Assembly: GCA_018062315.1 (NCBI GenBank)
Contig: JAGOSM010000007.1
Location: 1-51,488, forward strand
Source of the DNA: Simkaniaceae bacterium
GTDB taxonomy: Bacteria; Chlamydiota; Chlamydiia; Chlamydiales; Simkaniaceae
Length of the DNA: 51,488 bases
Direction: 5' to 3'
A program made the position numbers and the translations under genes. The stretch's first letter is position 1. The number at the start of each line of letters is the position of its first letter. Of this stretch, positions 1 to 8,020 are shown piece by piece. A model generated the notes under the pieces. That model was given only the letters and a program-made list of their open reading frames with translations, was not told the DNA's origin and did no database searches.

Positions 1-2
1 CC

Positions 3-125
3 GTAACCGATTTCCCTCTTCTTTCGGTGTACCGCCCTTGCCCCTAGAACTTCACGTAATATCTTATTTATTAATGGGTTAAGCTTTTTGTGCGCTCTAT
101 TGAGGATTATGGCTCCATTTTCCCC
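3..125 (-). other. Open minus-strand stretch running off the left edge
   Basis: The first 300 bases contain no convincing complete gene. On the minus strand one frame stays open from a stop at about 126-128 to the window edge (about 41 codons) and ends in a basic stretch reading VHRKKREIGYG. It has no ATG or plausible ribosome binding site inside the window. It may be the broken start or middle of a gene lying to the left, possibly a mobile-element remnant, or it may be chance. I do not recognise it. The rest, up to 300, is very AT-rich and looks like the promoter region of the next gene. Confidence 0.2.
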
Positions 126-229
126 TTAGATTGACCCTGTTTGGGGGTAAAGTCATTAGTTTTATTATAATTTTGATTTTTTAAATAACTCATAATTAAT
201 TAGTTATAAATTAAATCATTAATTACGTC

Positions 230-258
230 TTTAAATTATATTCATATACTGCTATAAT
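230..258 (+). promoter_or_regulatory. Putative sigma66-type promoter of the Q/A/S-rich cluster
   Basis: A perfect TATAAT lies at 253-258, with TTTAAA at 230-235 and a 17-base spacer, inside an AT-rich stretch about 45 bases upstream of the first cluster gene. A Shine-Dalgarno-like AAGGG lies at 288-292. The -10 is good and the -35 is weak, which is common for chlamydial promoters. The seven genes that follow are tightly packed, so this could drive them all. Confidence 0.4.
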
Positions 259-300
259 CAACTTAGAGGGAGTGTAAACTTTAATAAAAGGGAATAAAAA

Positions 301-984
301 ATGACAACAAACCCAACACAACAAGCTAATAGTAGCCCGGTCCTTCCAGCAAGCAGCGCCTCTTCTAGCGATGGAAGTCAGTATGATGCTTATATGATGG
401 GAATGGCTTACGTTCTCCAAGTATTAATGGAAGTAGGGGCTCGCAATGACTCTATCATGGATATGGACCAGCAGATCAATGCGAAAAAAGAGATGGAAGA
501 GGTGGTTTTAAATGGAGCTCATGACCACTTTCAATCTGCGGGAGATATGGCTTCATACTTTAATTATATTGCAGAGCACGCAGCGAGCTTTGGCCTTTCG
601 AATGATGTGGCTAGCTGGGCACAAACTCAGGCAGAGTCGATTGCTTCTGCTACAGATACCAGCAAATTAAATAGCGATGTAAAGACCTATATTTTTGACC
701 AAGAAGTGGATAATGGAATGCTTAAGCAGCTCGACCCAAATGCTTATGCAATGTCTCCCCACTTTCATCCAACGGCAAGTAACCGGGATACGCAGGAATT
801 TAATACCTATCTTGAAGGGGTAAATGCCCACCTCAAGCAGGTGATGAATAGCAGCGATATTTTTGATAAAGGGGACCAGGCAGGGGATCTTGTTCGGCAG
901 GGCAATGATGAAGCTCTAAGCCAGTATGGGAAATTGTTTCAAAATTTAGTAGATTCTGTCCCAAGTAGTAATAGTAATTCGTAG
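301..984 (+). CDS. Hypothetical Ser/Gln/Asn-rich protein, candidate secreted substrate
   Basis: I do not recognise this 227-residue protein. The first 28 residues are rich in Ser, Thr, Pro, Gln and Ala and lack a Sec signal, which is typical of (but not proof of) type III secretion signals. A hydrophobic helix around residues 31-46 (YMMGMAYVLQVLMEVG) is followed by a polar helix with DQQIN. The same order, hydrophobic helix then Gln/Asn-rich helix, recurs in the proteins at 1017, 5258, 6561 and 8068. The C-terminus is again Ser/Asn-rich (VPSSNSNS). It is the first gene of a same-strand cluster to about 6294 and lies 32 bases before the next gene. A role as a secreted structural or effector protein is inference from composition and context. 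Confidence 0.75.
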   Translation: MTTNPTQQANSSPVLPASSASSSDGSQYDAYMMGMAYVLQVLMEVGARNDSIMDMDQQINAKKEMEEVVLNGAHDHFQSAGDMASYFNYIAEHAASFGLSNDVASWAQTQAESIASATDTSKLNSDVKTYIFDQEVDNGMLKQLDPNAYAMSPHFHPTASNRDTQEFNTYLEGVNAHLKQVMNSSDIFDKGDQAGDLVRQGNDEALSQYGKLFQNLVDSVPSSNSNS

Positions 985-1016
985 TTTTAAAAACTTTTAA
1001 GGATAAAACATAAAAT

Positions 1017-2309
1017 ATGACACAAACTGTTTTTGTACCAAATTCAGATTCTCAGGTAAAGCCAGCTGGTGCTGGGGATGCTTTTTCTCATGTGGCTACA
1101 GGGCTTCATGAGTATCCTGTATCTACCTCGACGATGACGTTTGCTCTGATGATGAGGCAGATGGTACTTAAGCTTGTAGCTGAGGTACACAATCCTCAAG
1201 TCAATCATACAAACTATGCATTGAGTGTGTTACAGGCGTTTATTGTCATTTCTTTGTTGCCTTTACAGGTAAGTGCTGGTGGTTTGGCAAAAGAGATTCA
1301 GGCAAACTCAAGTTTTCAGCAGACGATGTCTCAGTTCCAGTCCTTCTTTACTTATATTGAGTCGTTATCTTCGACAAGTGGGAATGGATTGCCTCCGGGA
1401 TGGAATAATTCTGCAGTGAGCTCGACGAAATTGAATCAGTTATACTCTCAGTTTTATAACTTTTTCTATGCATCGAATGCAACAGCAGGGGCATCAGGAG
1501 TTTCAGGGCCTACTTGGAATGACTTATTCTTTGAAGTGAGGGATCCTACATCACCTACCGGTTATGTGAAGGTTCCTTTGATTATACCTGGATCGACACC
1601 TCCTCAGTTTCAACCGAGTATTGCGAAGATTTTGACCGCATTTAGTGCATATTTTGGTGAAGCTGAAGGGGATAGCGTTCCTCCTATTCTTCCTTCGAAT
1701 GCAAATGGGATCAATCCGAATAGCCACGTCCCAGGTGTTGTATTGCTCCTTTTTGCTGATATGCAATGGAAATTTGACCAGTCGAAGAACTTTGTTCCTA
1801 AGGATGCGGCTGGAGACTATGACTTTGCTGCAGCTTATGGGATCGAAAATAAAGATGGATCGATTACAGGGAGTTCTTTTGGTCTAGCTAACTCATCGAT
1901 TGCAGCAGCAAATAGCTTTTGGGTTCAATTACAGGCTTATGTGCCTGGATTAAATGGGCAGGGGGGGTACTTAGGTGCCGATCTTTATTCAGCTGCAAAT
2001 GAGGCGATTAACCGCCCAAGTAGCCATAACTCTCGGGATTATTTTGAGACAGTAGATCTCCCGTTTGTCGCTCTGACCTATGCTCAGGCAAAAGTGAGTG
2101 GCCCTTCTGCAACAGGTGGTATCTTGGGACTTCTTTGTGACAGTACAGGGACAGCCCAGCAGGAAGCAGATAAAGAGGGGCAGGATCAGATTACAGCTCT
2201 TCAAACTTTAGGCCAGACAATGGCAACCCAGGTGCAAACGGCAACCTCTATCGCGAGTAATGAAGCTTTATCGGAAGCTCAGATGGTAGCCGGACAAACA
2301 CCTGCATAA
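1017..2309 (+). CDS. Hypothetical protein, divergent paralog of the 6561/8068 pair
   Basis: This 430-residue protein has no recognised domain. It is a distant paralog of the proteins at 6561 and 8068. Shared blocks are a hydrophobic helix followed by QANSSFQQTMSQFQSFFTY (about residues 97-115; [19 protein letters not shown] in the others), a PPGW block, PTWNDLFF, a KFDQSK.F block, the motif NSSIAAANSFWVQLQ, and a Gln-rich C-terminal tail with ADKEGQDQ. There is no signal peptide. SD-like AAGGA lies upstream of the ATG, and the gene lies 27 bases before the next. That the three proteins form one family is seen in the sequence. Export by type III secretion is inference only. Confidence 0.8.
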   Translation: MTQTVFVPNSDSQVKPAGAGDAFSHVATGLHEYPVSTSTMTFALMMRQMVLKLVAEVHNPQVNHTNYALSVLQAFIVISLLPLQVSAGGLAKEIQANSSFQQTMSQFQSFFTYIESLSSTSGNGLPPGWNNSAVSSTKLNQLYSQFYNFFYASNATAGASGVSGPTWNDLFFEVRDPTSPTGYVKVPLIIPGSTPPQFQPSIAKILTAFSAYFGEAEGDSVPPILPSNANGINPNSHVPGVVLLLFADMQWKFDQSKNFVPKDAAGDYDFAAAYGIENKDGSITGSSFGLANSSIAAANSFWVQLQAYVPGLNGQGGYLGADLYSAANEAINRPSSHNSRDYFETVDLPFVALTYAQAKVSGPSATGGILGLLCDSTGTAQQEADKEGQDQITALQTLGQTMATQVQTATSIASNEALSEAQMVAGQTPA

Positions 2310-2336
2310 TAAATACGTAATAAAAAGGATAAGCTT

Positions 2337-3851
2337 ATGTCAGCAGCAGTAAATACATTTAACTCAGGTTCTAGTCAATCGATAGAACTTGCTACATTAC
2401 AGGTTATCAATGAGGAATTGAGAGAGGAGCTTTCTGCCCCTGTAGAAGGGAAAAAGAAAGGGGTTTCTTCCTCTGGTAAAGGGGGGAACCAAACCTCTTT
2501 TGGAATGAATGTTGATCCGCAAAACTTGACTGCCGCGGGAATGCTTGGGGGGATTGCAAAGACCTTTTTGGCATCTACACCTCAGGGGAGATTTAATCTT
2601 CTCAAACAACTCGGGATGCCTGTAGAGGAGCTCAATAAGGCTCTTGGTCAGCCGGAAGATTCGACACAGGAGATGGATTCTCCTGAAATTTCGAACTACT
2701 TCCTTGAAATTGCTAGTGCGATGACAGCTTCTAATAATGGGAATAATGCTTCGATTACAGCGATGCTTCAGCAGATTGCCTCTCAGCAGCAGTCTTTGAA
2801 TACAGTGAGTGATGGTCTTGAAACTCAGGCACAAACGGCGAATGCTGATTTAAAAGAAGCTTATAAGTCGGCTCATTCTCATAAAAGTGCGTGGGGCTCA
2901 TTTAAGGATTTCTTTACTGACCACTGGAAGATGATTGTGATTACGGTTGCAGTGGCTCTTGTTTGTGCTGTTGTTCCTGTAGCCTGTGGAGCATTAGTTG
3001 GTGTTGGAGCTGCTGCTGAGGCAGCAGATGCCGCAGCAACAGCCGCTACAGTAGCTGAAGCTTCTGCTGATGGAGCAGAGTCTGCTTGTGCAGGATTAGA
3101 GACAATGAGTGGTCAGGTAACTACTCCAACTTTAGATGCAGCCCAAACGGGAACTAAAGTGGCCCAGCAGGCAGCAAAAATTGCTACAGAAGCTGCAAAT
3201 AATGCTAAGACATGTGCAAGTGCTGATGATGTAGATGGGGCGGAGGCATGGAATAAGTGTGCGCAAGATGCAAAACAAGTAGCTCAACAGGCAAGAAATG
3301 CAGTAGAGGAATTAGCAAGTACATCAAGTTCAAACGATGTAGAGCAAACTCTTGCAACTGAAGGGGGAAGAATCAAACAACTTGAAACCACCCTTAAAAC
3401 ATTGAAAGAATCAGTCAATGTTCAAAGAACAGCTGATGAGGCTACAGAAGCTTCAGAGAAGAACTTAGGGAAATGGGCTAAGTTTAAAAATAGCCTTGTC
3501 AGGGGAAGTCGCCGTATGAATATTGCCCGCAGTAATTCTGCGACGCCAGTGAGAACGACAGCTGGACAGCTTGTCAATAAAGGGCTTGGTGTGGGGTTGA
3601 TTCCTCTTGGGATTACAGTGGCTCAAGCAGCTTCTCCATCGAATGCAAATTCGGAGGTTTTATCTGCACAGCTCCAGGCGATTAACTCGAACACCCAGGT
3701 TTTAACGAATCAGTCGCAGATTATTAACTTAAATATTAACACAGACCAAACACAGATCAATAACTACAACGAAAGGGTGCAGGCAGACTCTCAGATGGTA
3801 CAGTCCATCTTATCTCTCCTGTCTCAAACCCTCAAAGTGGTCTTAAACTAA
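2337..3851 (+). CDS. Hypothetical Ala/Gln-rich membrane-inserting protein, translocator-like layout
   Basis: The product has 504 residues. Residues about 200-225 form a strong hydrophobic segment (IVITVAVALVCAVVPVACGA), followed by a long Ala-rich helical stretch to about 330, predicted coiled coil around 340-380, a weaker hydrophobic stretch near 415-435 (LVNKGLGVGLIPLGITVAQA) and a Gln/Asn-rich helical tail. There is no Sec signal. This layout (coiled coils around one or two membrane helices, no signal peptide) resembles the SctE/YopB/CopB class of type III translocators. I cannot align it to CopB from memory, and no LcrH/SycD-type chaperone gene is visible nearby, so the assignment stays tentative. 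It is the largest gene of the cluster and lies 13 bases before the next. Confidence 0.75.
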   Translation: MSAAVNTFNSGSSQSIELATLQVINEELREELSAPVEGKKKGVSSSGKGGNQTSFGMNVDPQNLTAAGMLGGIAKTFLASTPQGRFNLLKQLGMPVEELNKALGQPEDSTQEMDSPEISNYFLEIASAMTASNNGNNASITAMLQQIASQQQSLNTVSDGLETQAQTANADLKEAYKSAHSHKSAWGSFKDFFTDHWKMIVITVAVALVCAVVPVACGALVGVGAAAEAADAAATAATVAEASADGAESACAGLETMSGQVTTPTLDAAQTGTKVAQQAAKIATEAANNAKTCASADDVDGAEAWNKCAQDAKQVAQQARNAVEELASTSSSNDVEQTLATEGGRIKQLETTLKTLKESVNVQRTADEATEASEKNLGKWAKFKNSLVRGSRRMNIARSNSATPVRTTAGQLVNKGLGVGLIPLGITVAQAASPSNANSEVLSAQLQAINSNTQVLTNQSQIINLNINTDQTQINNYNERVQADSQMVQSILSLLSQTLKVVLN

Positions 3852-3864
3852 GGAGAAAATGGGT

Positions 3865-4434
3865 ATGTCAGCGATTACATCAACAGAACAAACCGTGGTC
3901 AATGCAGAAAATGCGATGACCGACTTGCAGCTTAGCACGTTGCAAACAGGGTCCCATTTTTTAACCATTAACCAGGTTGTTCAAGATAACTTGCAGCAAG
4001 AGGCTAACTCTTATGTGGATAAAACGACCTCACATGGGTTTGAAAAATCTGTGCATGGGACCTTTCTTGATGGAGGAGGAGTAGTTGCTTTTCTTCCTAT
4101 CATGTTAGGAGTAACTGCAACATTGGCTCCGGAGGAGTGGGCTGCCTTTGCGAAACCCCTTCAGGGTGCCACTCAACTAGGGGCAGGAAATGCAATGATG
4201 ACAGAAGTTATAGGATCATCGTTTGAAGCCCATTATGAAACAGTTGCAGCAAATATGAACTATAAAACGACTGTCGATACCAATGCGATGAAGCAGTTAA
4301 CAGAAACAGGGGGGGATTTTGGCGATGAAAGTAATACCCTCTCTCAAACAGAGCAGGCAATAGCCGCAGCTCTTGCAGCAGAAATTACAAATAAAGCGAT
4401 GGCTGAGAGATCAACCACCATATACGGAGGATAA
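3865..4434 (+). CDS. Hypothetical protein of the Q/A/S-rich cluster
   Basis: The product has 189 residues from the ATG at 3865, chosen because AGGAG at 3851-3855 is 9 bases away; the upstream in-frame ATG at 3859 is only 3 bases from it. I do not recognise the protein. The N-terminal half is Thr/Gln/Asn-rich and helical. A hydrophobic stretch lies at about residues 69-85 (VVAFLPIMLGVTATLAP), and the C-terminus is Ala-rich. There is no signal peptide. It overlaps nothing and lies 4 bases before the next start, so translation is probably coupled. Its function is unknown. Membership of the secreted-protein cluster is inferred from composition and spacing. Confidence 0.75.
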   Translation: MSAITSTEQTVVNAENAMTDLQLSTLQTGSHFLTINQVVQDNLQQEANSYVDKTTSHGFEKSVHGTFLDGGGVVAFLPIMLGVTATLAPEEWAAFAKPLQGATQLGAGNAMMTEVIGSSFEAHYETVAANMNYKTTVDTNAMKQLTETGGDFGDESNTLSQTEQAIAAALAAEITNKAMAERSTTIYGG

Positions 4435-4438
4435 ATGT

Positions 4439-5242
4439 ATGTCAGGACCTAACCAACCAAATTCAGGATTAAGTAGTAGTGCACAGGCCCTTATTGATGC
4501 AGATCCAACTCAAATGAGTGGAGTAGCGGGGATTGCAGCAGCAGAATCAGCTAAGCTCATGGCGGCTCTTGAATTGTTAAACGGTAAGTTTAAACAAGAT
4601 GAGATGCAGCTTCTCAATGTGGCTAATCAGGCATCAATGAACCAAGCGAGTAACGAGTACTCGCAGGGGATGTCTCTTGCAATAGGAGCGGGGATGTCAG
4701 CAGCAGTGAGTGGTTTAACTCTCGGGGTTGCAGCTTATGACGGACTTCATGACCCTGCTACCAAAGAACTTGAGAAAAACCTCAAGACAGAAGACGATAA
4801 ACTTGCTGAAAATGAGAGAGAGATGAAGTCTCTACAAAATCCTCAGGCTACAACTGTACAACCTGGTGAAAGTCAGGAGGCAGCAGCTCAAAGACTCACT
4901 CAGAGACAGGATTTAAAAGATAATCTTCGCACAAAAAGGGAAGAGCTTCATAGAAATAGGGACACTGTTGAGCGTGAAGGTAAATCTAAAGTCAAGAAAC
5001 AGCAAGACTTTCGTGATGCACGTCGTGCAGCGCTTCAAGCAACGCCTCAGTCTGTACAAATGATGGCTCAGGCACGTAGTCAGGGAGAGGCAGCCCAGGC
5101 GACAAGAAATAGAGCGTTGAATCAGCTCGCTAGTTCTTCTGCACAAGATCTTGACCAAGCTCGTAAAGATCTCGGTCAGACAGGGATTAACTTGGCTCAA
5201 ATCAACTTCTTTGCTGCAGCTGTTGCTGCATCAAGGGCTTAA
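4439..5242 (+). CDS. Hypothetical coiled-coil protein with one hydrophobic segment
   Basis: The product has 267 residues starting at MSGPNQPN, with CGGAGG just upstream; a longer open frame from 4373 would run deep into the previous gene. Order of parts: Ser/Pro/Gln-rich N-terminus, Ala/Gln/Asn-rich helix, a short hydrophobic patch near residues 78-100 (LAIGAGMSAAVSGLTLGVAA), a long charged coiled coil at about 105-190, and an Ala/Gln-rich C-terminal helix. One hydrophobic patch plus coiled coils and no signal is the general layout of small translocators (SctB/YopD/IpaC class). This is a resemblance in architecture, not in recognised sequence. Confidence 0.75.
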   Translation: MSGPNQPNSGLSSSAQALIDADPTQMSGVAGIAAAESAKLMAALELLNGKFKQDEMQLLNVANQASMNQASNEYSQGMSLAIGAGMSAAVSGLTLGVAAYDGLHDPATKELEKNLKTEDDKLAENEREMKSLQNPQATTVQPGESQEAAAQRLTQRQDLKDNLRTKREELHRNRDTVEREGKSKVKKQQDFRDARRAALQATPQSVQMMAQARSQGEAAQATRNRALNQLASSSAQDLDQARKDLGQTGINLAQINFFAAAVAASRA

Positions 5243-5257
5243 GGGAGGATGTTGAAT

Positions 5258-5722
5258 ATGTCTATTAATACGATTTCGTTTACGCCGTCTCAACAAAGGG
5301 CGGAAGAGCTTCCTGTAGTGGATCCTAAATCTACAGCAGCTCTTCAAATGAGTCCTTATCTTGCCCTTGTTATGGCATTTGTTGCCTCTGCTAATGCAGA
5401 GGAACAAGTCCAAAGCCAGGCGGGAAACTCGCTTAAAGTGCAAGAGGAGAGAGCTGTTGAAGTAGAAGACGCGCAAACCGCTATGGAAGATCAGGCTGGA
5501 GGGGCAAATCCTACTCTCACACAGCTTCAAGAGAGTGCTTATATGCAGTCTGTTAACTCACAAAGCCAGGTGCTAAGTGCTAAGACGACAGCAATTAATA
5601 TGAGTGTTCAGGAAATTGTGCAAAATGGAATCACGAACTCTTCTGCCAGGGAAGAGGCGGCTCTTCAGGCAGGATCTGGGGTGATCCGTGTCTTGCAAAA
5701 TCTGACACGTGGAATGCATTAA
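5258..5722 (+). CDS. Small hypothetical Gln/Ala-rich protein
   Basis: The product has 154 residues from the ATG at 5258 (MSINTISF). GGGAGG at 5243-5248 is 9 bases from this ATG, whereas the ATG at 5249 directly abuts the SD and cannot use it. A hydrophobic helix at about residues 32-46 (YLALVMAFVASANAE) is followed by a Gln/Glu-rich helix, the same pairing seen in the protein at 301. There is no signal peptide and no recognised domain. It lies between two other cluster genes with gaps of 15 and 23 bases. Small helical proteins of this kind occur among type III needle or filament subunits and their partners, but I see no diagnostic motif. Confidence 0.7.
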   Translation: MSINTISFTPSQQRAEELPVVDPKSTAALQMSPYLALVMAFVASANAEEQVQSQAGNSLKVQEERAVEVEDAQTAMEDQAGGANPTLTQLQESAYMQSVNSQSQVLSAKTTAINMSVQEIVQNGITNSSAREEAALQAGSGVIRVLQNLTRGMH

Positions 5723-5745
5723 TTAAATAAAAAGGAGTTAATAAT

Positions 5746-6294
5746 ATGGTACAACCTACAGGGGGAGCCCCAATTTCTCATACACAAGAGACGATTGCCG
5801 ATCTTGGCTTTGAGAAGGTCGAACATGACACCTTTCAAGCAGGACGGGGTGAGTATCATCACTTTAAGGTGAGTTTTGGGCAGGGTAAAGACATTGACCT
5901 CATTATGCCTCCTGGTCATAAGATGGAATCGATGCTTCAGCTTATTCATACGCTTGGAAAACAGACACAACATCTTACACCAGAACAATTTAAGAAATTT
6001 AAAGAGGATCGAAGTATTGAGCAGATTCGATTTGGCGTAGATGATAAGGGAGATGGTTCTTTTGAGATGAGGCTTTACAAGGCAAGTCTTAATAATAAGG
6101 ATCTCTTTTTCCTTTTTCCTAATCAAAAAGATTTGATCAAACTCTCTAAAGAGGATCAGGAAGGGATCAAGCGGTATGCAGAGGGATTAGAAGCGAGAAA
6201 CGCACCTCCTCTCGGGGCAGCGCCCAATCAGGCTGGGCAGGGGTCAGGAAGTGATACCCAGTTTCGGATCAATGCAGTCAGCCCCACGAATTAG
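5746..6294 (+). CDS. Hypothetical protein, last gene of the cluster
   Basis: The product has 182 residues and differs in composition from its neighbours. It is mixed alpha/beta and charged (FEKVEHDTFQ, FKVSFGQGKDIDLIMPPGH, SFEMRLYKASLNNKDLFFLF), with a Gly/Ala/Pro/Ser-rich tail from about residue 150. A compact soluble fold with a flexible tail at the end of a secreted-protein operon could be a chaperone or a regulator, but no family is recognised. AAAGGAG precedes the start. After its stop comes a 266-base intergenic region with a palindromic repeat and the next promoter. Confidence 0.7.
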   Translation: MVQPTGGAPISHTQETIADLGFEKVEHDTFQAGRGEYHHFKVSFGQGKDIDLIMPPGHKMESMLQLIHTLGKQTQHLTPEQFKKFKEDRSIEQIRFGVDDKGDGSFEMRLYKASLNNKDLFFLFPNQKDLIKLSKEDQEGIKRYAEGLEARNAPPLGAAPNQAGQGSGSDTQFRINAVSPTN

Positions 6295-6319
6295 AAGTTA
6301 AGAGGGGTTTTCAACGAGG

Positions 6320-6464
6320 GTCTCGGTGAGCTCGGTGCTCTCGGTGGTGAATTTTCAAAAGATAGGGAAAGGAACTGCTGTCATTGCAGAAAGAGGGTTA
6401 GTTTGTGCTGCCCATCCATAAATGTGAAAAAGATAACCACCGAGAGCACCGAGCTCACCGAGAC
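6320..6464. repeat. MITE-like palindromic repeat, copy 1
   Basis: Perfect 29-base inverted arms lie at 6320-6348 and 6436-6464. Each arm consists of three 9-base units sharing CTCGGTG (CTCGGTGAG, CTCGGTGCT, CTCGGTGGT). The 87-base middle is AT-richer and clearly homologous to the middle of copy 2 at 19167-19337 (both contain AATTTTCAAAA, CATTGCAGAA and GAAAAAGATAACC). It encodes no protein. It is probably a non-autonomous mobile element or a transcribed hairpin; I see no transposase in the window. Confidence 0.85.
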
Positions 6465-6513
6465 TCTTATTTTTTCCTCATAATTACGTTTATTTGAATT
6501 AATAATATCAAAA

Positions 6514-6552
6514 ATATCATTATATAATTTAAGATGAATTATATAAGGAGAT
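6514..6552 (+). promoter_or_regulatory. Promoter/RBS palindrome of the first tandem paralog
   Basis: TATAAT at 6523-6528 lies in the left arm of an imperfect 16-base inverted repeat (6514-6529 and 6537-6552, three mismatches, 7-base loop). The right arm holds the SD-like AAGGAG upstream of the GTG start at 6561. A TTGAAT at 6494-6499 is 23 bases from the -10, which is too far for a standard -35. The same region is duplicated in front of the gene at 8068, where the palindrome is perfect. Confidence 0.45.
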
Positions 6553-6560
6553 AGGTATTT

Positions 6561-7877
6561 GTGAGTCAGGCAAATCGTAATTCTCTACAGGATGGCCCTC
6601 TCGCGGGGGTGCCCTCTCTTCCCCCTTTTGATCCTAATTCTAAGCCCACCATTCAAAAAGGGTTCGGGATGGGAGATGTGGATGTAGAGGTCATGGATAT
6701 GATCAAAAGTGCCATGTCTTCTAATGTACAGGATACAAACTACGCTTATATGGTCATTATCCTTTTCATTGCACTTGGGTTAACGCCCCTACAAATGGGG
6801 ATTGGGGATCTCGGCAGCAATATCAATGCCAACTCTCAGTTTCAAGAGCTCATGACCCAGTTTCAATCGATCTTTACCTACCTTGAAGCAAGTCCTTCTA
6901 CGGCAGGGATCCCCCCGGGAACCCCCGCAGGCATGCCGCCAGGATGGGATACCTCCACAGTGGGCGCTGATAAAATACAGCAGTTGCTTAGTGGATTTGG
7001 GAGTTTTTTTTATGGAATGGGTCTTGGAGGAGGAGAAGGAGGAGGGAATGCCCCCACTTGGGGTGACCTCTACCTTACCGTAAGAGAGTCAGACGGTAGC
7101 TTTCAGAAAGTGTATATTACGCAGAATTCAAATTTAATGAATTTTGTTGAAAAGTTTGCCTCTTATTTTGCAGTTCCTGTCGGAGGATGCTCATTTCCTG
7201 GAATCCTCGGCAGTTCTAATACGATTACTCCTTCTTTTACGGTGCCGGGAATTTGCTTGCTTTTACTGAAAGATCTTCAATTTAAACTAGATCAGTCAAA
7301 AACTTTTCTAACCTCAGATTGTTCAAATGTGGGTGAAATTTATGGGGTTGCCGATAGCAGTGGTAACTATAATATTTCTGCATTTGGTACAGTCAATTCC
7401 TCTATTGCAGGAGCAAATGATTTTTGGACACAGCTGCAAGCCTCCCCTATCGACTATCAGGGGAATTTTTGTGATTACAACAACCTTTTACATCTGTACC
7501 CAACACAAGGGATTCCCTTTGCTTACATGTTATTTGATATGTGTCAATATTGGGGCTCACCTAGTTCATGTTATCAAGATTTTGTGACCGTTCTTGGAAC
7601 AATGGCTACAACGTATTGGGTGTCTCAGAATCCAAACGATCCAGCTACCAACTTGCCATGGTCAAAATCTGCTGGAGCAAAAGGCTCCCTTGTCGATACC
7701 TTGGATAGCAGCGCGGGGAATGCACAGAGCTCTGCAGATAAAGACAACCAAAATCAGATGACGCAGCTACAAGCTCAATCGCAAGAGATCACGAGCGAGG
7801 TACAAACAGGGCAGTCAATCCAAAGTACGGAAGCCAAATCGGAAGCTGCTATCATTCAGAACCAGAAGGCTAGCTAG
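6561..7877 (+). CDS. Hypothetical secreted-type protein, tandem paralog A (GTG start)
   Basis: The product has 438 residues and starts with GTG where its twin at 8068 has ATG. The first ~112 residues ([16 protein letters not shown] onwards) and the last ~85 (from [10 protein letters not shown]) are almost identical to the twin, while the middle is strongly diverged except for islands such as GEIYGVAD and [12 protein letters not shown] hydrophobic helix around residues 61-80 precedes [19 protein letters not shown]. The tail is Gln/Ser-rich and probably helical. There is no signal peptide and no known domain. It is a more distant paralog of the gene at 1017. The middle is richer in Cys than the twin's (several Cys in residues 215-345). 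Function is unknown; secretion is inferred from composition and context. Confidence 0.85.
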   Translation: MSQANRNSLQDGPLAGVPSLPPFDPNSKPTIQKGFGMGDVDVEVMDMIKSAMSSNVQDTNYAYMVIILFIALGLTPLQMGIGDLGSNINANSQFQELMTQFQSIFTYLEASPSTAGIPPGTPAGMPPGWDTSTVGADKIQQLLSGFGSFFYGMGLGGGEGGGNAPTWGDLYLTVRESDGSFQKVYITQNSNLMNFVEKFASYFAVPVGGCSFPGILGSSNTITPSFTVPGICLLLLKDLQFKLDQSKTFLTSDCSNVGEIYGVADSSGNYNISAFGTVNSSIAGANDFWTQLQASPIDYQGNFCDYNNLLHLYPTQGIPFAYMLFDMCQYWGSPSSCYQDFVTVLGTMATTYWVSQNPNDPATNLPWSKSAGAKGSLVDTLDSSAGNAQSSADKDNQNQMTQLQAQSQEITSEVQTGQSIQSTEAKSEAAIIQNQKAS

Positions 7878-7914
7878 CCTGCTTTTCTCTTCGCTTAATC
7901 TCTGCAGGAGATTT
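7870..7914 (-). pseudogene. Remnant of the clpX 3' end left by tandem duplication
   Basis: Read on the minus strand, this stretch encodes [14 protein letters not shown] followed by a stop, the C-terminal tip of ClpX ([13 protein letters not shown] in the intact gene ending at 9386). It sits after paralog A exactly as the true clpX end sits after paralog B, overlapping the paralog's stop codon by 8 bases. The duplication that made A and B therefore carried about 45 bases of clpX. The differences from real clpX are mostly synonymous, so the remnant has drifted since the event or the two ends diverged under selection. Confidence 0.85.
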
Positions 7915-8020
7915 CCCTCGAGAATGATAAAAGTTATTTATTTACGGTCTCTTAAGTCCAAAACCGATTTCCCTAGTTGTTTGCGTGTAATTAAGTTTAT
8001 TTGAATTAATAATATCAAAA
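7915..8020. other. Spacer between the tandem paralogs
   Basis: About 75 bases after the clpX remnant have no counterpart upstream of paralog A. Homology to the promoter of paralog A resumes at about 7988. The spacer contains AACCGATTTCCCT (about 7962-7974), also found at 6-18 at the window start, where both read REIG on the minus strand. This may be a scar of the rearrangement. No gene is visible. Confidence 0.4.

Noticed and set aside
2397-2834. 145-codon open frame on the minus strand
   Set aside because: It lies wholly antisense to the cluster gene at 2337, has a Cys/Arg/His-rich random-looking product and no RBS.
2337-5242. Firm assignment of the genes at 2337 and 4439 as CopB and CopD translocators
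   Set aside because: Only the architecture matches. I cannot recognise conserved CopB/CopD residues, and no LcrH/SycD-type chaperone gene lies nearby.
5719-6126. 135-codon minus-strand frame opposite the gene at 5746
   Set aside because: Antisense to the last cluster gene, Lys/Leu-rich shadow product, no RBS.
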